Below are positions 50,316 through 57,942 of a stretch of 64,000 nucleotides of DNA, one piece after another. Origin of the DNA: Oenococcus kitaharae DSM 17330 (GTDB lineage Bacteria; Bacillota; Bacilli; Lactobacillales; Lactobacillaceae); the NCBI RefSeq assembly GCF_000241055.1, contig NZ_CM001398.1, forward strand, positions 248,001 through 312,000, given 5' to 3'. The position numbers and the translations under genes are program-made. Below the pieces are notes generated by a model. It worked only from the letters and a program-made list of their open reading frames with translations. It had not been told where the DNA came from and ran no database searches. Every line of letters begins with the position of its first letter. Within the stretch, counting starts at the first letter, position 1.

Positions 50316-51115
50316 TCCAGTTCTCCTCGTTTGCGCCAAAAATAAATTGCCAAACTAAAAATCGCCAAGATGGCAAGAAGGTCTATCCAAGCATTCGCCC
50401 AATCTCGAACAAGTACCAAAGGTGCAAAGGTCTGAACCAAGGTCCCTATATTGAAAATTTGGCTACCTAACAAGACAGTAGCTAAGACTGTAACGGTTAA
50501 GACTTGATAAAAGCGATTCAGGATCAAACTAAAAGAAATCATCAACATGCCGACTAGAAAAGCGGCCAACAAAAACAAAGCTAGATAAAGCCAAAAGGTT
50601 GCCGCAGGATGCCGAAATTGCCAGAGTAAAAAATCATATTTAGGTATTTTTGGTGCAGACTGGAACATTTGTGCTTGACCATCCCATCTCGTAAAAGGAA
50701 ATAATCTCAAAATATAAATGAGCAGGGCGTTCCATAATAAAGGCACAGCGAATAAAATCACACTGCTAATACCAGCACCGATATAATGGCCGCGCAGAAA
50801 CTTGGCCACACCTACCCGACTCGCCACGTTATAAGCTTGGCCGGACTCAAAATCATTTAGCAAAGCAAAACCAGATCCCAACAAAATCCAGACGGGAAAT
50901 AAACCAATCGTGAAAGCAATCAATAAATGACCGATATATGCCGCAACCAAACTGCTAGCCATAAAAGTTGAGAGCCAAGCAATTTTTGTGAAAGATTGTC
51001 CACTTGCCATTACGACATGTTGGATCGCATCAACGCTAGTTATGACAGTTAACACAAACAAAACGCCCCAAAAGCGTTTTGTCCAAATAATACGTTCTAA
51101 GCTATATCTAATCAT
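50312..51115 (-). CDS. ABC-type membrane subunit (first permease gene)
   Basis: 267 aa with about six spans (VLFVLTVITSVDAIQHVVMA, LVAAYIGHLLIAFTIGLFPV, YLALFLLAAFLVGMLMISFS). The loop LLNDFESGQAYNVASRVGVA KFL again looks like a coupling region of bacitracin/lantibiotic-type permeases. It starts 9 nt after the DUF2712-like gene stops. Confidence 0.7.
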   Translation of the reverse strand: MIRYSLERIIWTKRFWGVLFVLTVITSVDAIQHVVMASGQSFTKIAWLSTFMASSLVAAYIGHLLIAFTIGLFPVWILLGSGFALLNDFESGQAYNVASRVGVAKFLRGHYIGAGISSVILFAVPLLWNALLIYILRLFPFTRWDGQAQMFQSAPKIPKYDFLLWQFRHPAATFWLYLALFLLAAFLVGMLMISFSLILNRFYQVLTVTVLATVLLGSQIFNIGTLVQTFAPLVLVRDWANAWIDLLAILAIFSLAIYFWRKRGELE

Positions 51116-51124
51116 AATTAATAG

Positions 51125-51556
51125 TTACCAAGTCTCCTCATCCCATGCACCAGTGATATAAAATACAGATGGTGTCCAAGTAGGATTGAATACTGCCATG
51201 CGGACATTCTGTTGACTTGCGTTAGAATAGGCTCCGCTATATACATACGGATAAGCTGGACCGGTATAGGCATTTTTGGTCGGCGAAGCAAGTGCTCCAT
51301 TCTGCGATCCGTATAAATGAGCCGAATAGTAAGAGCCATTGCCTTCAGTTGAAGTATACACACCAACTTTCCATGGATTCGCCGTGGACTTCGTTTGTCT
51401 ATAGCGCCAGCCTGTTGTTGATTCCTCCTGATAAGATTGGATTGTAAAAGCAAATCCAATATTGTTGTCAGACGCAAAAGTCGGTAAAGCGACACCGGCA
51501 ACCAGTGAAAAAGCTAATACAAATAATGCAATATACTGCTTACTTATGTTTTTCAT
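51125..51556 (-). CDS. Secreted DUF2712-like protein
   Basis: 143 aa from ATG 51556 (MKNISKQYIALFVLAFSLVA) with SD AAGG; a TTG at 51577 is less likely. A signal peptide ends ...LPTFA before SDNNIGFAFTIQS. The mature part of about 120 residues has YRQTKSTANPWKVGVYTSTE, YSGAYSNASQQNVRMAV and a C-terminal TGAWDEETW, which match my memory of DUF2712 proteins of Bacillus and lactobacilli. It heads the operon with three membrane subunits and an ATPase, so it may be the exported effector or a sensor of it. Function unknown. Confidence 0.65.
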   Translation of the reverse strand: MKNISKQYIALFVLAFSLVAGVALPTFASDNNIGFAFTIQSYQEESTTGWRYRQTKSTANPWKVGVYTSTEGNGSYYSAHLYGSQNGALASPTKNAYTGPAYPYVYSGAYSNASQQNVRMAVFNPTWTPSVFYITGAWDEETW

Positions 51557-51570
51557 AAAGCCTTCATTTT

Positions 51571-51599
51571 TTCTCAAAAAATATAATTTATTTTGAGAA
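51571..51599. promoter_or_regulatory. Inverted repeat in the leader of the DUF2712-like gene
   Basis: TTCTCAAAA (51571-51579) and TTTTGAGAA (51591-51599), perfect 9-bp arms, ending 14 bp upstream of the start codon with the SD just outside. Candidate operator, or a hairpin that protects or regulates the mRNA. Confidence 0.5.
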
Positions 51600-51621
51600 A
51601 TTTTCTCCTTTTTTAAAATTC

Positions 51622-51642
51622 GGCACTTTATTTACAGGTGCC
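51622..51642 (-). terminator. Weak hairpin between small membrane protein and DUF2712-like gene
   Basis: GGCAC-CTGTAAATAAA-GTGCC followed on the minus strand by GAATTTTA; a weak terminator or attenuator of the upstream 55-codon gene. On the plus strand it is followed by TTGTTTTTATT. Confidence 0.35.
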
Positions 51643-51724
51643 TTGTTTTTATTTATACCACGGCTTTTTTATTTTGGGAGAACTTAGCAGGATATTGATA
51701 AAAATCGAGCATTTTTTCAATCAT

Positions 51725-51892
51725 TTATTCTTTTTTACTAAAATGCTCGCCAATCACACTCACAGCGATGCAAATAATCACGAGAGCCACATCAATAACT
51801 TGAGCGTTAGGCACGCGATAGAATTGCAGCAGCAACACGGCGGCTAACAAAATAACGATCGGCAATACTTTAAAGAGAAAACTTTTCTTCAC
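51725..51892 (-). CDS. Small two-span membrane protein (55 aa)
   Basis: From a GTG at 51892 with SD AAGGAAG at ideal spacing; a frame open to 52012 has no start signal. Sequence MKKSFLFKVLPIVILLAAVL then LLQFYRVPNAQVIDVALVIICIAV style second span and a charged end GEHFSKKE: two hydrophobic helices with a short loop. The layout just upstream of the DUF2712/ABC operon suggests a small immunity or accessory protein; no family recognised. Confidence 0.55.
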   Translation of the reverse strand: MKKSFLFKVLPIVILLAAVLLLQFYRVPNAQVIDVALVIICIAVSVIGEHFSKKE

Positions 51893-52087
51893 GAGAGACT
51901 TCCTTATACGATATGAGACATTCCGACTAATTCCTGCCGATGTTTCATCATCTTGCATTAATGATACCGCTTTCAGTATTACCTCACCGTTCACCCTACG
52001 CATGGGTCTCAATTATAAATGACAGCATTTTATCGACTTCTTAAGCAGCCGGCCATCTTTGAGAGAAAATGAGAACAGGTATTTAAA

Positions 52088-52507
52088 ATGAACAAAGAAA
52101 TTGTACAAGAACAAGCGTTATTTGACCAGGTGAAGCAGAATTTAGAAGCACATTATCCAACAGGCTGGGGTGGTTCCGCTGGTGTTTTACTGGAAGATGG
52201 TTCAATTTTGACCAGTATATCACCGGATTTTCCCAACGCCGCTTCGTCCGTCTGCATGGAATTGGGTTCTTATCTGCAAGCGGCCAATTTGAACAAAAAA
52301 ATAACTCACAGTCTGTGTTTGGTCCGGGAAAACGAGAAATCAGCTTTCCAAGTATTGACGCCTTGCGGTATTTGCCAAGAACGACTTAACTTTTGGGGCG
52401 ACCAGGTTCTTTGTGCGGTTGAGATTGACAAACATCATTCAGTCCAATATCTTCCTTTAAAAGAACTCCAGCCGCATCATTGGCTGAATGTGTATCGGGA
52501 ACAGTAG
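52088..52507 (+). CDS. Cytidine deaminase-like zinc protein
   Basis: 139 aa. The zinc/catalytic pattern is ASSVCMELGSYLQAANLNKK ... LTPCGICQERLNFWGD, that is C-x-E and P-C-x-x-C, in the order of the cytidine deaminase superfamily. The usual second residue Ala of (H/C)AE is Met here. Substrate could be cytidine/deoxycytidine or a blasticidin-type nucleoside. It stands alone, plus strand, with a start 10 nt behind AACAGG; a weak hairpin with T4 at 52553-52573 may terminate it. Confidence 0.75.
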   Translation: MNKEIVQEQALFDQVKQNLEAHYPTGWGGSAGVLLEDGSILTSISPDFPNAASSVCMELGSYLQAANLNKKITHSLCLVRENEKSAFQVLTPCGICQERLNFWGDQVLCAVEIDKHHSVQYLPLKELQPHHWLNVYREQ

Positions 52508-52650
52508 AAAAAACCAATAATTTTGTGTTACTAATCCGTGGCGCAACACCAACGCAACAAATTGTTGTGCTTTTGATGTACTAAGCCAGTGTTCACATGT
52601 TACATTAAAACTAATCCAAAATAGGAAGAAACAGAACTATTAATATTTAT

Positions 52651-52917
52651 ATGAAAAACTTAAAACAACTAACAAAATCAGCTTTAGCTTACGTTCTGTT
52701 GTTCGTTATCTTAGATTTGCTTATCATCTTTGGCTTGCGAGGCGTGATCGATCTGATTGCTGGACGAGGATATCGCTTCTCCAACTATTTACAGCATAGT
52801 TGGATAGACAGCCTTCGCACCTTCATCTTCTTTTTCTTTTGGGGCTGGGTCGAATATTCGTATCGAAAACACCAGGCTAAAAAGCGAGCCAATGTCAGTA
52901 ACACTAATCCTAAATGA
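52651..52917 (+). CDS. Small membrane protein, 88 aa
   Basis: Two hydrophobic segments (YVLLFVILDLLIIFGLRGVI and FIFFFFWGWVEY) and a basic C-terminal tail (SYRKHQAKKRANVSNTNPK). The SD (AGGAAG) is about 20 nt from the ATG, longer than optimal, so the true start is uncertain. No family recognised; the neighbours are a deaminase-like gene and a broken gene. The 150-bp gap before it holds only a weak hairpin. Confidence 0.5.
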   Translation: MKNLKQLTKSALAYVLLFVILDLLIIFGLRGVIDLIAGRGYRFSNYLQHSWIDSLRTFIFFFFWGWVEYSYRKHQAKKRANVSNTNPK

Positions 52918-52968
52918 AAGCTGATAGAAGAATGATCCGGATGATCCTTTAACCATAGGAGCTGATTA

Positions 52969-53288
52969 TTGATCAGACAAGACAAACAAATTTTACAATC
53001 ACAGATCAACAACACAGAAACAGAGATTCAAGTGACTGGCCGCCTGGCTAAAAAGCTGAGTTGTTTAATGAAAGTCAAAGCGGCAACCTTGGAAAAATCA
53101 ATTATTCTCCTTCGACCAATATCAGCCTTGATCATCAACTGCGCCGAGTCCTCACTGAGGCCGGCATCTCCTTGCTGCAAGCTTATCGAGTTATTCGGTT
53201 GCTACCTGTTGATGTCCTGCTGCAGATTCTCAGAGCATATGACATCAGCGGAAAGCCAGATGGGCTTGTTTTGACAAGAAAATATTGA
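52969..53288 (+). pseudogene. Probable frameshifted small gene
   Basis: Reading from a TTG at 52969 (SD AGGAGC) gives about 30 sensible residues (MIRQDKQILQSQINNTETEI ... RLAKKLS), after which the same frame turns Cys/Ser-rich and odd. In the +1 frame from about 53061 a natural-looking protein continues (LFNESQSGNLGKINYSPSTN, then QLRRVLTEAGISLLQAYRVI, to a stop at 53288). A single-base change near 53058-53062 would join them into a 106-aa protein. No family recognised. Alternatively, two small genes overlap. Confidence 0.4.
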
Positions 53289-53296
53289 ACCAAGTC

Positions 53297-53409
53297 AGCA
53301 AGTAGCAAACAGCATAGACTTTTCCTGAAGCTCAGTTCGAGAGGCCTTAGAGGGTCGTAGCTATTGGTGACTTAGCTGTCTAAGGCAACATGAAGACCGG
53401 TGTTTTTTG
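53297..53409 (+). ncRNA. Structured RNA candidate upstream of mazEF
   Basis: GCCTTAGA (53344-53351) pairs perfectly with TCTAAGGC (53379-53386), enclosing a second stem AGCTA (53359-53363)/TAGCT (53373-53377). Then AACAT/GTGTT closes a small hairpin ending in six T (53403-53408), a possible terminator. No protein frame or promoter is clear, and no RNA family is recognised. It may be a small RNA, or the processed 3' end of the broken gene message. Confidence 0.4.
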
Positions 53410-53445
53410 CTTTTCAAACAGTCCTCGTATATACTTAATATATAC
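53407..53445 (+). promoter_or_regulatory. Promoter and palindromic operator of mazEF
   Basis: TTGCTT (53407-53412), 17-nt spacer, TATACT (53430-53435). The -10 lies inside the palindrome GTATATA-CTTAA-TATATAC (53427-53445), a fitting site for autorepression by the MazE-MazF complex. Confidence 0.7.
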
Positions 53446-53468
53446 AAAGACATACGGGGGTTAACGCA

Positions 53469-53708
53469 ATGATTGGTGCCACAGTTAAAATTAGAAAATC
53501 CGGCAACTCAAATATTCTGACACTGCCTAAAGAGATAAAGCCAACTGCCAAAGAGTTTACCGTTTTCCAGGGTCGTGATGGTGAAATTGTCTATACACCC
53601 AAGAAAACCAACCCTTTCAAAGATGAAAAATGGGTCCAAGCACACGAACACTTAACCCAAAAAGAAGCGTTTGGAGGTTCGGATTTTGACACCGAGTTCT
53701 CAGATTAA
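53469..53708 (+). CDS. mazE: MazE-like antitoxin (AbrB-type swapped hairpin)
   Basis: 79 aa. N-terminal DNA-binding domain with VKIRKSGNSNILTLPKEI (KxGNSxxxxIP-type pattern) and an acidic flexible C-terminus (GGSDFDTEFSD) as expected for the toxin-neutralising tail. It sits directly behind a palindromic promoter and overlaps the toxin gene by 23 nt. Together with MazF it forms a type II toxin-antitoxin module. Confidence 0.85.
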   Translation: MIGATVKIRKSGNSNILTLPKEIKPTAKEFTVFQGRDGEIVYTPKKTNPFKDEKWVQAHEHLTQKEAFGGSDFDTEFSD

Positions 53709-54042
53709 CTATATTCCGGATCAGCAGGATATTATCTATATTGACTTCAATCCCTCCGTCGGTGAAGAAATTAGAAAACGCCGTCCAGCTCTCGTTCTCA
53801 GCAGCCAAAATTATTCTCGCGTGACTGATTTAGCTGTCGTCTGTCCAATAACAAGTTCCGAAGATAATCGTTTGAAAGATTTTTTCATTCCTGTTTCTGG
53901 CGCTTCCACCGTCCACGGCTATATCAATCCACTGCAATTTCATACTTTCGATTACAAAAAGCGTCATGCACAAAAAGTCGGTCTGCTTCCCACCTCATCT
54001 TTTATTGAGGCTAAACAGACTATTTTGGATCTTCTTGAATAG
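53686..54042 (+). CDS. mazF: MazF-like endoribonuclease toxin
   Basis: 118 aa from a TTG at 53686, which has GGAGG at 53673-53677 with 8-nt spacing; another TTG at 53671 lies before the SD. Family motifs: DIIYIDFNPSVGEEIRKRRP ALVLS with the catalytic Arg region, VVCPITSSEDN and the conserved Thr/Ser loop. MazF cuts mRNA at short sequences when MazE is degraded. The SD of mazF is inside the mazE coding region, so translation is coupled. Confidence 0.87.
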   Translation: MTPSSQINYIPDQQDIIYIDFNPSVGEEIRKRRPALVLSSQNYSRVTDLAVVCPITSSEDNRLKDFFIPVSGASTVHGYINPLQFHTFDYKKRHAQKVGLLPTSSFIEAKQTILDLLE

Positions 54043-54050
54043 TGGTCATG

Positions 54051-54077
54051 AAAAGTTCCTAATTTAGGAACTTTTTT
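54051..54077 (+). terminator. Terminator of mazEF
   Basis: AAAAGTTCCT-AATTT-AGGAACTTTT followed by TT, 9 nt after the mazF stop. Confidence 0.9.
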
Positions 54078-54159
54078 CTGTCGAACAAACCCAGGAGACG
54101 AATTACTGCTTTTAGAAAAGCTTTTATGAGTTAAACGACTGCCGCGCTTTTTGTGTACA

Positions 54160-54215
54160 AACATACAAAAACAGCGTTATATCAAGCTTTCTTACACTTG
54201 ATATGACGCTGTTTT
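54160..54215 (-). terminator. Long hairpin terminator of the tRNA-Asn/tRNA-Thr unit
   Basis: 19-bp stem (54168-54186 with 54197-54215, one G-U pair) around a 10-nt loop; on the minus strand a TTTTTTGTATG tail follows. It lies 11 nt past the tRNA-Thr 3' end. Confidence 0.8.
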
Positions 54216-54225
54216 ATAAATATGC

Positions 54226-54298
54226 TGCCGACTGGCGGGTTCGAACCGCCGACCCCCGGTTTACGATACCGATGCTCTACCAACTGAGCTAAGTCGGC
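54226..54298 (-). tRNA. tRNA-Thr(CGU)
   Basis: 73 nt on the minus strand, full cloverleaf: acceptor GCCGACT/AGTCGGC, D-arm GCTCAGTTGGTAGAGC, anticodon stem TCGGT/ACCGG with loop ATCGTAA (anticodon CGT), T-arm GGCGG-TTCGAAC-CCGCC, discriminator A. CCA is not encoded. Confidence 0.95.
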
Positions 54299-54368
54299 TA
54301 GACTTATTAGAATCTGCCCAAGCATTTCCAATAAAAAACGGTTGGCTGTGAAATCAACCGACCGCAAA

Positions 54369-54441
54369 CTCCGACTGTCGGGCTCGAACCGACGACAACC
54401 TGATTAACAGTCAGGCGCTCTACCAACTGAGCTAAGTCGGA
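54369..54441 (-). tRNA. tRNA-Asn(GUU)
   Basis: 73 nt on the minus strand: acceptor TCCGACT/AGTCGGA, D-arm GCTCAGTTGGTAGAGC, anticodon stem CCTGA/TCAGG with loop CTGTTAA (anticodon GTT), T-arm GTCGG-TTCGAGC-CCGAC, discriminator G. CCA is not encoded. It is transcribed ahead of tRNA-Thr, 70 bp apart. Confidence 0.95.
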
Positions 54442-54563
54442 ATAATCATGTTGCTGAACAACCATTTAAGTTTAGGGCATTTTCAAACGCAGGTCAAGCA
54501 AATTAACCCAACAACTTATTCTACTATAATATTCAAAAACAGTGGCCATCCTCATGACGAAAA

Positions 54564-55214
54564 TCAGTTTTCATACAGGTCCTTTAACATTTCCTGCCGT
54601 TTATCATCATTGACATTCAGCAAACCAAAATAAAACAAATCAGTCAATTGTGTCACCCAGGTCTTCAGATCAATTCCCTGCGCCCAGCGGCTATTCTTCG
54701 GATCGGCAAAATAACTGGTCCAAATCTTAAAATACAGCATCAGCGATTGATCATTGATTCGCGAAGCGATATAGCCGCTGCTTCGGACCTGGGCGATCAT
54801 ATATTGCCAAAAAACGGTCAATTCCTGTTCATAATAGTCATAAATCTCGTGATCGCCATTTTGCCCTTGGTATTCGGCGACAACATCTTCAAAAAATACT
54901 TTGGAGAACTCCCGCGTCTCTTGTTGGGAAAACTGAATGACTTTTAAGAAATTTTGCGGCTGATCGACAGACAAATCAGATAGGGCTTGTTTCATATTTG
55001 CCAATTCACGCTGGATCAAATCTTTCAGTAAAGCCTTAAAAAGCAGCCGCTTGGAAGCAAAATACTTATATAAAGTCACTTGCGATACGTGAGCCGTCTG
55101 GGCAATCTGACTCACTTTGGCAGCTTGATAACCAATCTGATTGAAAACAGCATAAGCAGCTTGTAAAATTTTGTCCCGTTGCTGGGACTTATTTTTTTCG
55201 CGTTTTCCTGACAT
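54564..55214 (-). CDS. TetR-family regulator of the ABC-2 exporter
   Basis: 216 aa. HTH: GYQAAKVSQIAQTAHVSQVT LYKYFASKRLLF, the typical TetR recognition helix. The C-terminal ligand domain (ELTVFWQYMIAQVRSSGYIA) is of the small-molecule type. It is divergent from the ABC exporter genes at 55348, with 133 bp between, and should repress them. That gap has a TTGACT (55292-55297) with a weak -10 17 nt further. Confidence 0.85.
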   Translation of the reverse strand: MSGKREKNKSQQRDKILQAAYAVFNQIGYQAAKVSQIAQTAHVSQVTLYKYFASKRLLFKALLKDLIQRELANMKQALSDLSVDQPQNFLKVIQFSQQETREFSKVFFEDVVAEYQGQNGDHEIYDYYEQELTVFWQYMIAQVRSSGYIASRINDQSLMLYFKIWTSYFADPKNSRWAQGIDLKTWVTQLTDLFYFGLLNVNDDKRQEMLKDLYEN

Positions 55215-55347
55215 GACTGAACTTATTATATCGCTAAACTGAGCTATTTTTCTAAAAAGTGAACTTTAACAATAAAATATTTCATTTTTTATTGACTTTC
55301 TGCACAAAACAGTCCAAGATATTCTCGTCAGCGGAAAGGACAAGAAA

Positions 55348-56247
55348 ATGGAAACAGTTTTGCATATTAAACATCTACAAAAGAATTTTGGTAAAACGCA
55401 GGCTTTAAAAGACATTAGCTTCGATGTACATAAAGGCGAGGTCTTTGCTTTTATCGGCCCCAATGGTGCTGGAAAATCGACAACCATCCGAATTGCGTTG
55501 GGATTATTAAAAAAATCCGGCGGCGAAATCAGTTTGTTTGGCAAGGATGTCTTTAAAAACCCAGTCGAAATTCACAAGAATCTCGCCTATGTACCCGGAG
55601 ACGTCAGCTTGTGGCCGAATTTGACCGGTGGTCAGACGATTGATCTGCTTTTAAGGCTCGGAGGCCAAAAGCGTTCGCACAAGACGTGGGACTTAATCAA
55701 AGAATTTGATCTTGACCCTAGCAAAAGGAATCGTACCTATTCTAAAGGAAATCGGCAGAAGGTCGCCTTGATTGCGGCTTTCTCAGCTGATGTCGACTTC
55801 TATATTTTTGATGAACCGACCAGCGGCCTTGATCCCTTGCAGGAATTGAATTTCCAACAAGAAATTCTAAAGCTGAAAGCAGCTGGTAAGACAATCCTGC
55901 TCTCATCACACATCTTGTCGGAAATTGAAAAAATCGTTGACCGTTTGGCCATCATTCGACAGGGCAAAATCATCGAAGTCGGTGCTTTGGCCGATTTGAA
56001 ACATCTTTCTGCTTTGAATGTCAGCGCCCTCGTCAAAGAAAAAGCGGATAAACTGGCTGCAATGCCTGGGGTACGAGCTTTCAAACAAGATGGCAGCCGG
56101 ATTAATTTCACGATTGACCGCGAACACCTGTCAGAAATGATGCAGGTGCTGGCGGCTCTCTCCGTGACAGATTTACAGGTCACACCGCCAAGCCTAGAAG
56201 AATTATTCCTTCACTTTTATGATGGTGGCCAAAAGAAGGTGAGCTGA
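55348..56247 (+). CDS. ABC-2 type exporter ATP-binding protein
   Basis: 299 aa. NBD with Walker A FIGPNGAGKSTTIRIALGLL, signature YSKGNRQKVALIAAF, Walker B FYIFDEPTSGLDPLQELNFQ and H-loop ILLSSHILSEIEKIVDRLAI; the C-terminal 80 residues are the usual accessory domain. It works with the following permease (1-nt overlap). Such pairs export antibiotics or lipophilic drugs and are controlled by neighbouring TetR proteins. SD AAAGGAC precedes the ATG. Confidence 0.9.
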   Translation: METVLHIKHLQKNFGKTQALKDISFDVHKGEVFAFIGPNGAGKSTTIRIALGLLKKSGGEISLFGKDVFKNPVEIHKNLAYVPGDVSLWPNLTGGQTIDLLLRLGGQKRSHKTWDLIKEFDLDPSKRNRTYSKGNRQKVALIAAFSADVDFYIFDEPTSGLDPLQELNFQQEILKLKAAGKTILLSSHILSEIEKIVDRLAIIRQGKIIEVGALADLKHLSALNVSALVKEKADKLAAMPGVRAFKQDGSRINFTIDREHLSEMMQVLAALSVTDLQVTPPSLEELFLHFYDGGQKKVS

Positions 56248-57860
56248 TGTTTGCAAACATGTTTTCAAAAAACGGCTTAATCTTAAAAGCAGCACTCAAG
56301 CGAGACAGCACTTTTATCATCGTGTGGATCTTAGCAATTGCGGCCGCGCTTTTAGCCGGCGCCAGCAAATTTAACGGCATCTATGGCAATAGAAAAGCGA
56401 TCGCGTCTATCATTGTTACTTTAAAAACACCTGCCATGACATCCATTTTTGGTGTACCACCCACGGGCAGCGGCATTTCGACGGGTCAAATTTTTATCGC
56501 TATGATGCTTGTCTTCACAGGGATATTCACAGTGATCCCAAATATTTTATTGGCCGTTCGAACAACACGTGCCCAAGAAGATAAGGGTGTTACAGAAATC
56601 ATTCGCGCAACAGCTGTAGGCAGGCTGGCGCCCTTCTCAGCCGCTGTTTTAGAAATAATCATTTTTAATTTGATACTGATGATTATTTCTTACCTGTCCA
56701 TATGGGCTGCCAATATAACCGGTATGACCTCTGAAATGATTTCGCTTTTCTCCTTAGAGACGGTCTTAGTCGGCTTGATGTTTGGTGCAGCTGCCTTGTT
56801 GGCAGCTCAAATATTTAATAGTTCCCAAGCTGCCAATTCCGCCAGTTTTATCTTTTTCGCTATCTGCTACGCGGTCCGTATGGCGACCGATGTCAGCGCA
56901 GCCAAGTGGACTTGGTTATCCCTGTTCGGATGGGTCGAGTTAGGCAAAATAGGAACACAAAACGACCTGAAAGTTGTGTGGCTGATGCTCGCCTTAACCG
57001 TCGTATTTGCAGCACTGGCCTTCCAAATTGCTGGCCATCGTGATTTGAACGCCGCTTTAATCCAAAGTGGGCGCGGACCAGTAACTGCACCGCGTTTCTT
57101 ATCCAATCTCAATCGCCTTTCCTTCTACCTTCAAAAGTACATCGCTCTAATCTGGATTTTTGCCAATGTTGCTACCGCCGCCATGTATGCATCGATCTTC
57201 CCGCAAATCAGCGATCTACTAAAAATCAATCCCAGCATCGCTCAAATTATTGGCAGTGATCAGGTCAGACAAGTCAGCAGCCAGATCCTGCTGCAGTTCA
57301 TTGCCATGATCAGTTACTTCCTTATATTATTAGCGATCATCCCCGGCATCCAGATGATTGCAAAAATCAATTCCGACACGGCAAAAGGTCTTACGGAACT
57401 GGTTTACGCTAAGAAGACTTCTCGTGGCGGACTACTCCTGAGTTATGTCCTCCCCGCCTTGACCACGACCATCTTGGCTGATCTGGGTGCGGTATACACA
57501 ATGGCGTTGATAGGAAACGCCTTGTTAAAACACGGTCTTCCCATTAGCCATTTCAACGAATTGGCACTTGGCCTGATGCCGGGTATTTTGACCTTCTTGG
57601 CTCTGGCACTATTCTTAATTGCTTGGCTGCCTAGAATTGTGTCAGTCTTATATGCCTACTTAGGACTGTCTTTCTTCCTGCTTTATTTTCACAACATGCT
57701 AAAACTGCCGAACTGGGTTTTGACCATCACACCATTAGGCTGGATGCGTGATTTACCAGTGAAGAATATCGACTGGCCTCTTTGGTGGCTGCAATGGATC
57801 ATCATGATGATACTAGTCGTCATATCTGCTTGGGGTTTTTACCGTCGCGATCTAATTTAA
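56247..57860 (+). CDS. ABC-2 type exporter permease (polyketide/tetronasin exporter-like)
   Basis: 537 aa with about twelve hydrophobic segments (for example IVWILAIAAALLAGASKFNG, IFTVIPNILLAVRTTRAQED, FLALALFLIAWLPRIVSVLY). The patch AVRTTRAQEDKGVTEIIRAT resembles the cytoplasmic coupling loop of the double-length ABC-2 permeases described for tetronasin and polyketide export. It pairs with the ATPase; a strong terminator follows. Confidence 0.82.
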   Translation: MFANMFSKNGLILKAALKRDSTFIIVWILAIAAALLAGASKFNGIYGNRKAIASIIVTLKTPAMTSIFGVPPTGSGISTGQIFIAMMLVFTGIFTVIPNILLAVRTTRAQEDKGVTEIIRATAVGRLAPFSAAVLEIIIFNLILMIISYLSIWAANITGMTSEMISLFSLETVLVGLMFGAAALLAAQIFNSSQAANSASFIFFAICYAVRMATDVSAAKWTWLSLFGWVELGKIGTQNDLKVVWLMLALTVVFAALAFQIAGHRDLNAALIQSGRGPVTAPRFLSNLNRLSFYLQKYIALIWIFANVATAAMYASIFPQISDLLKINPSIAQIIGSDQVRQVSSQILLQFIAMISYFLILLAIIPGIQMIAKINSDTAKGLTELVYAKKTSRGGLLLSYVLPALTTTILADLGAVYTMALIGNALLKHGLPISHFNELALGLMPGILTFLALALFLIAWLPRIVSVLYAYLGLSFFLLYFHNMLKLPNWVLTITPLGWMRDLPVKNIDWPLWWLQWIIMMILVVISAWGFYRRDLI

Positions 57861-57890
57861 AAAGGCTCTGTTATCGCAGAGCCTTTTTAT
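57861..57890 (+). terminator. Terminator of the ABC-2 exporter operon
   Basis: AAAGGCTCTG-TTATCG-CAGAGCCTTT with TTAT tail, immediately after the permease stop. Confidence 0.9.
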
Positions 57891-57942
57891 TTATAATCAA
57901 AACAGCGACGCATACAGTGTACTAGTAAAGAAAGAAGGATCA

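Noticed and set aside
51118-51501. 127-codon minus-strand frame overlapping the DUF2712-like gene
   Set aside because: Same strand but another frame; no signal peptide or SD, while the competing frame has both plus recognisable DUF2712 patches.
51893-52012. Longer start for the small membrane protein at 51725-51892
   Set aside because: The upstream part lacks an SD and is polar; the GTG at 51892 has AAGGAAG at good spacing.
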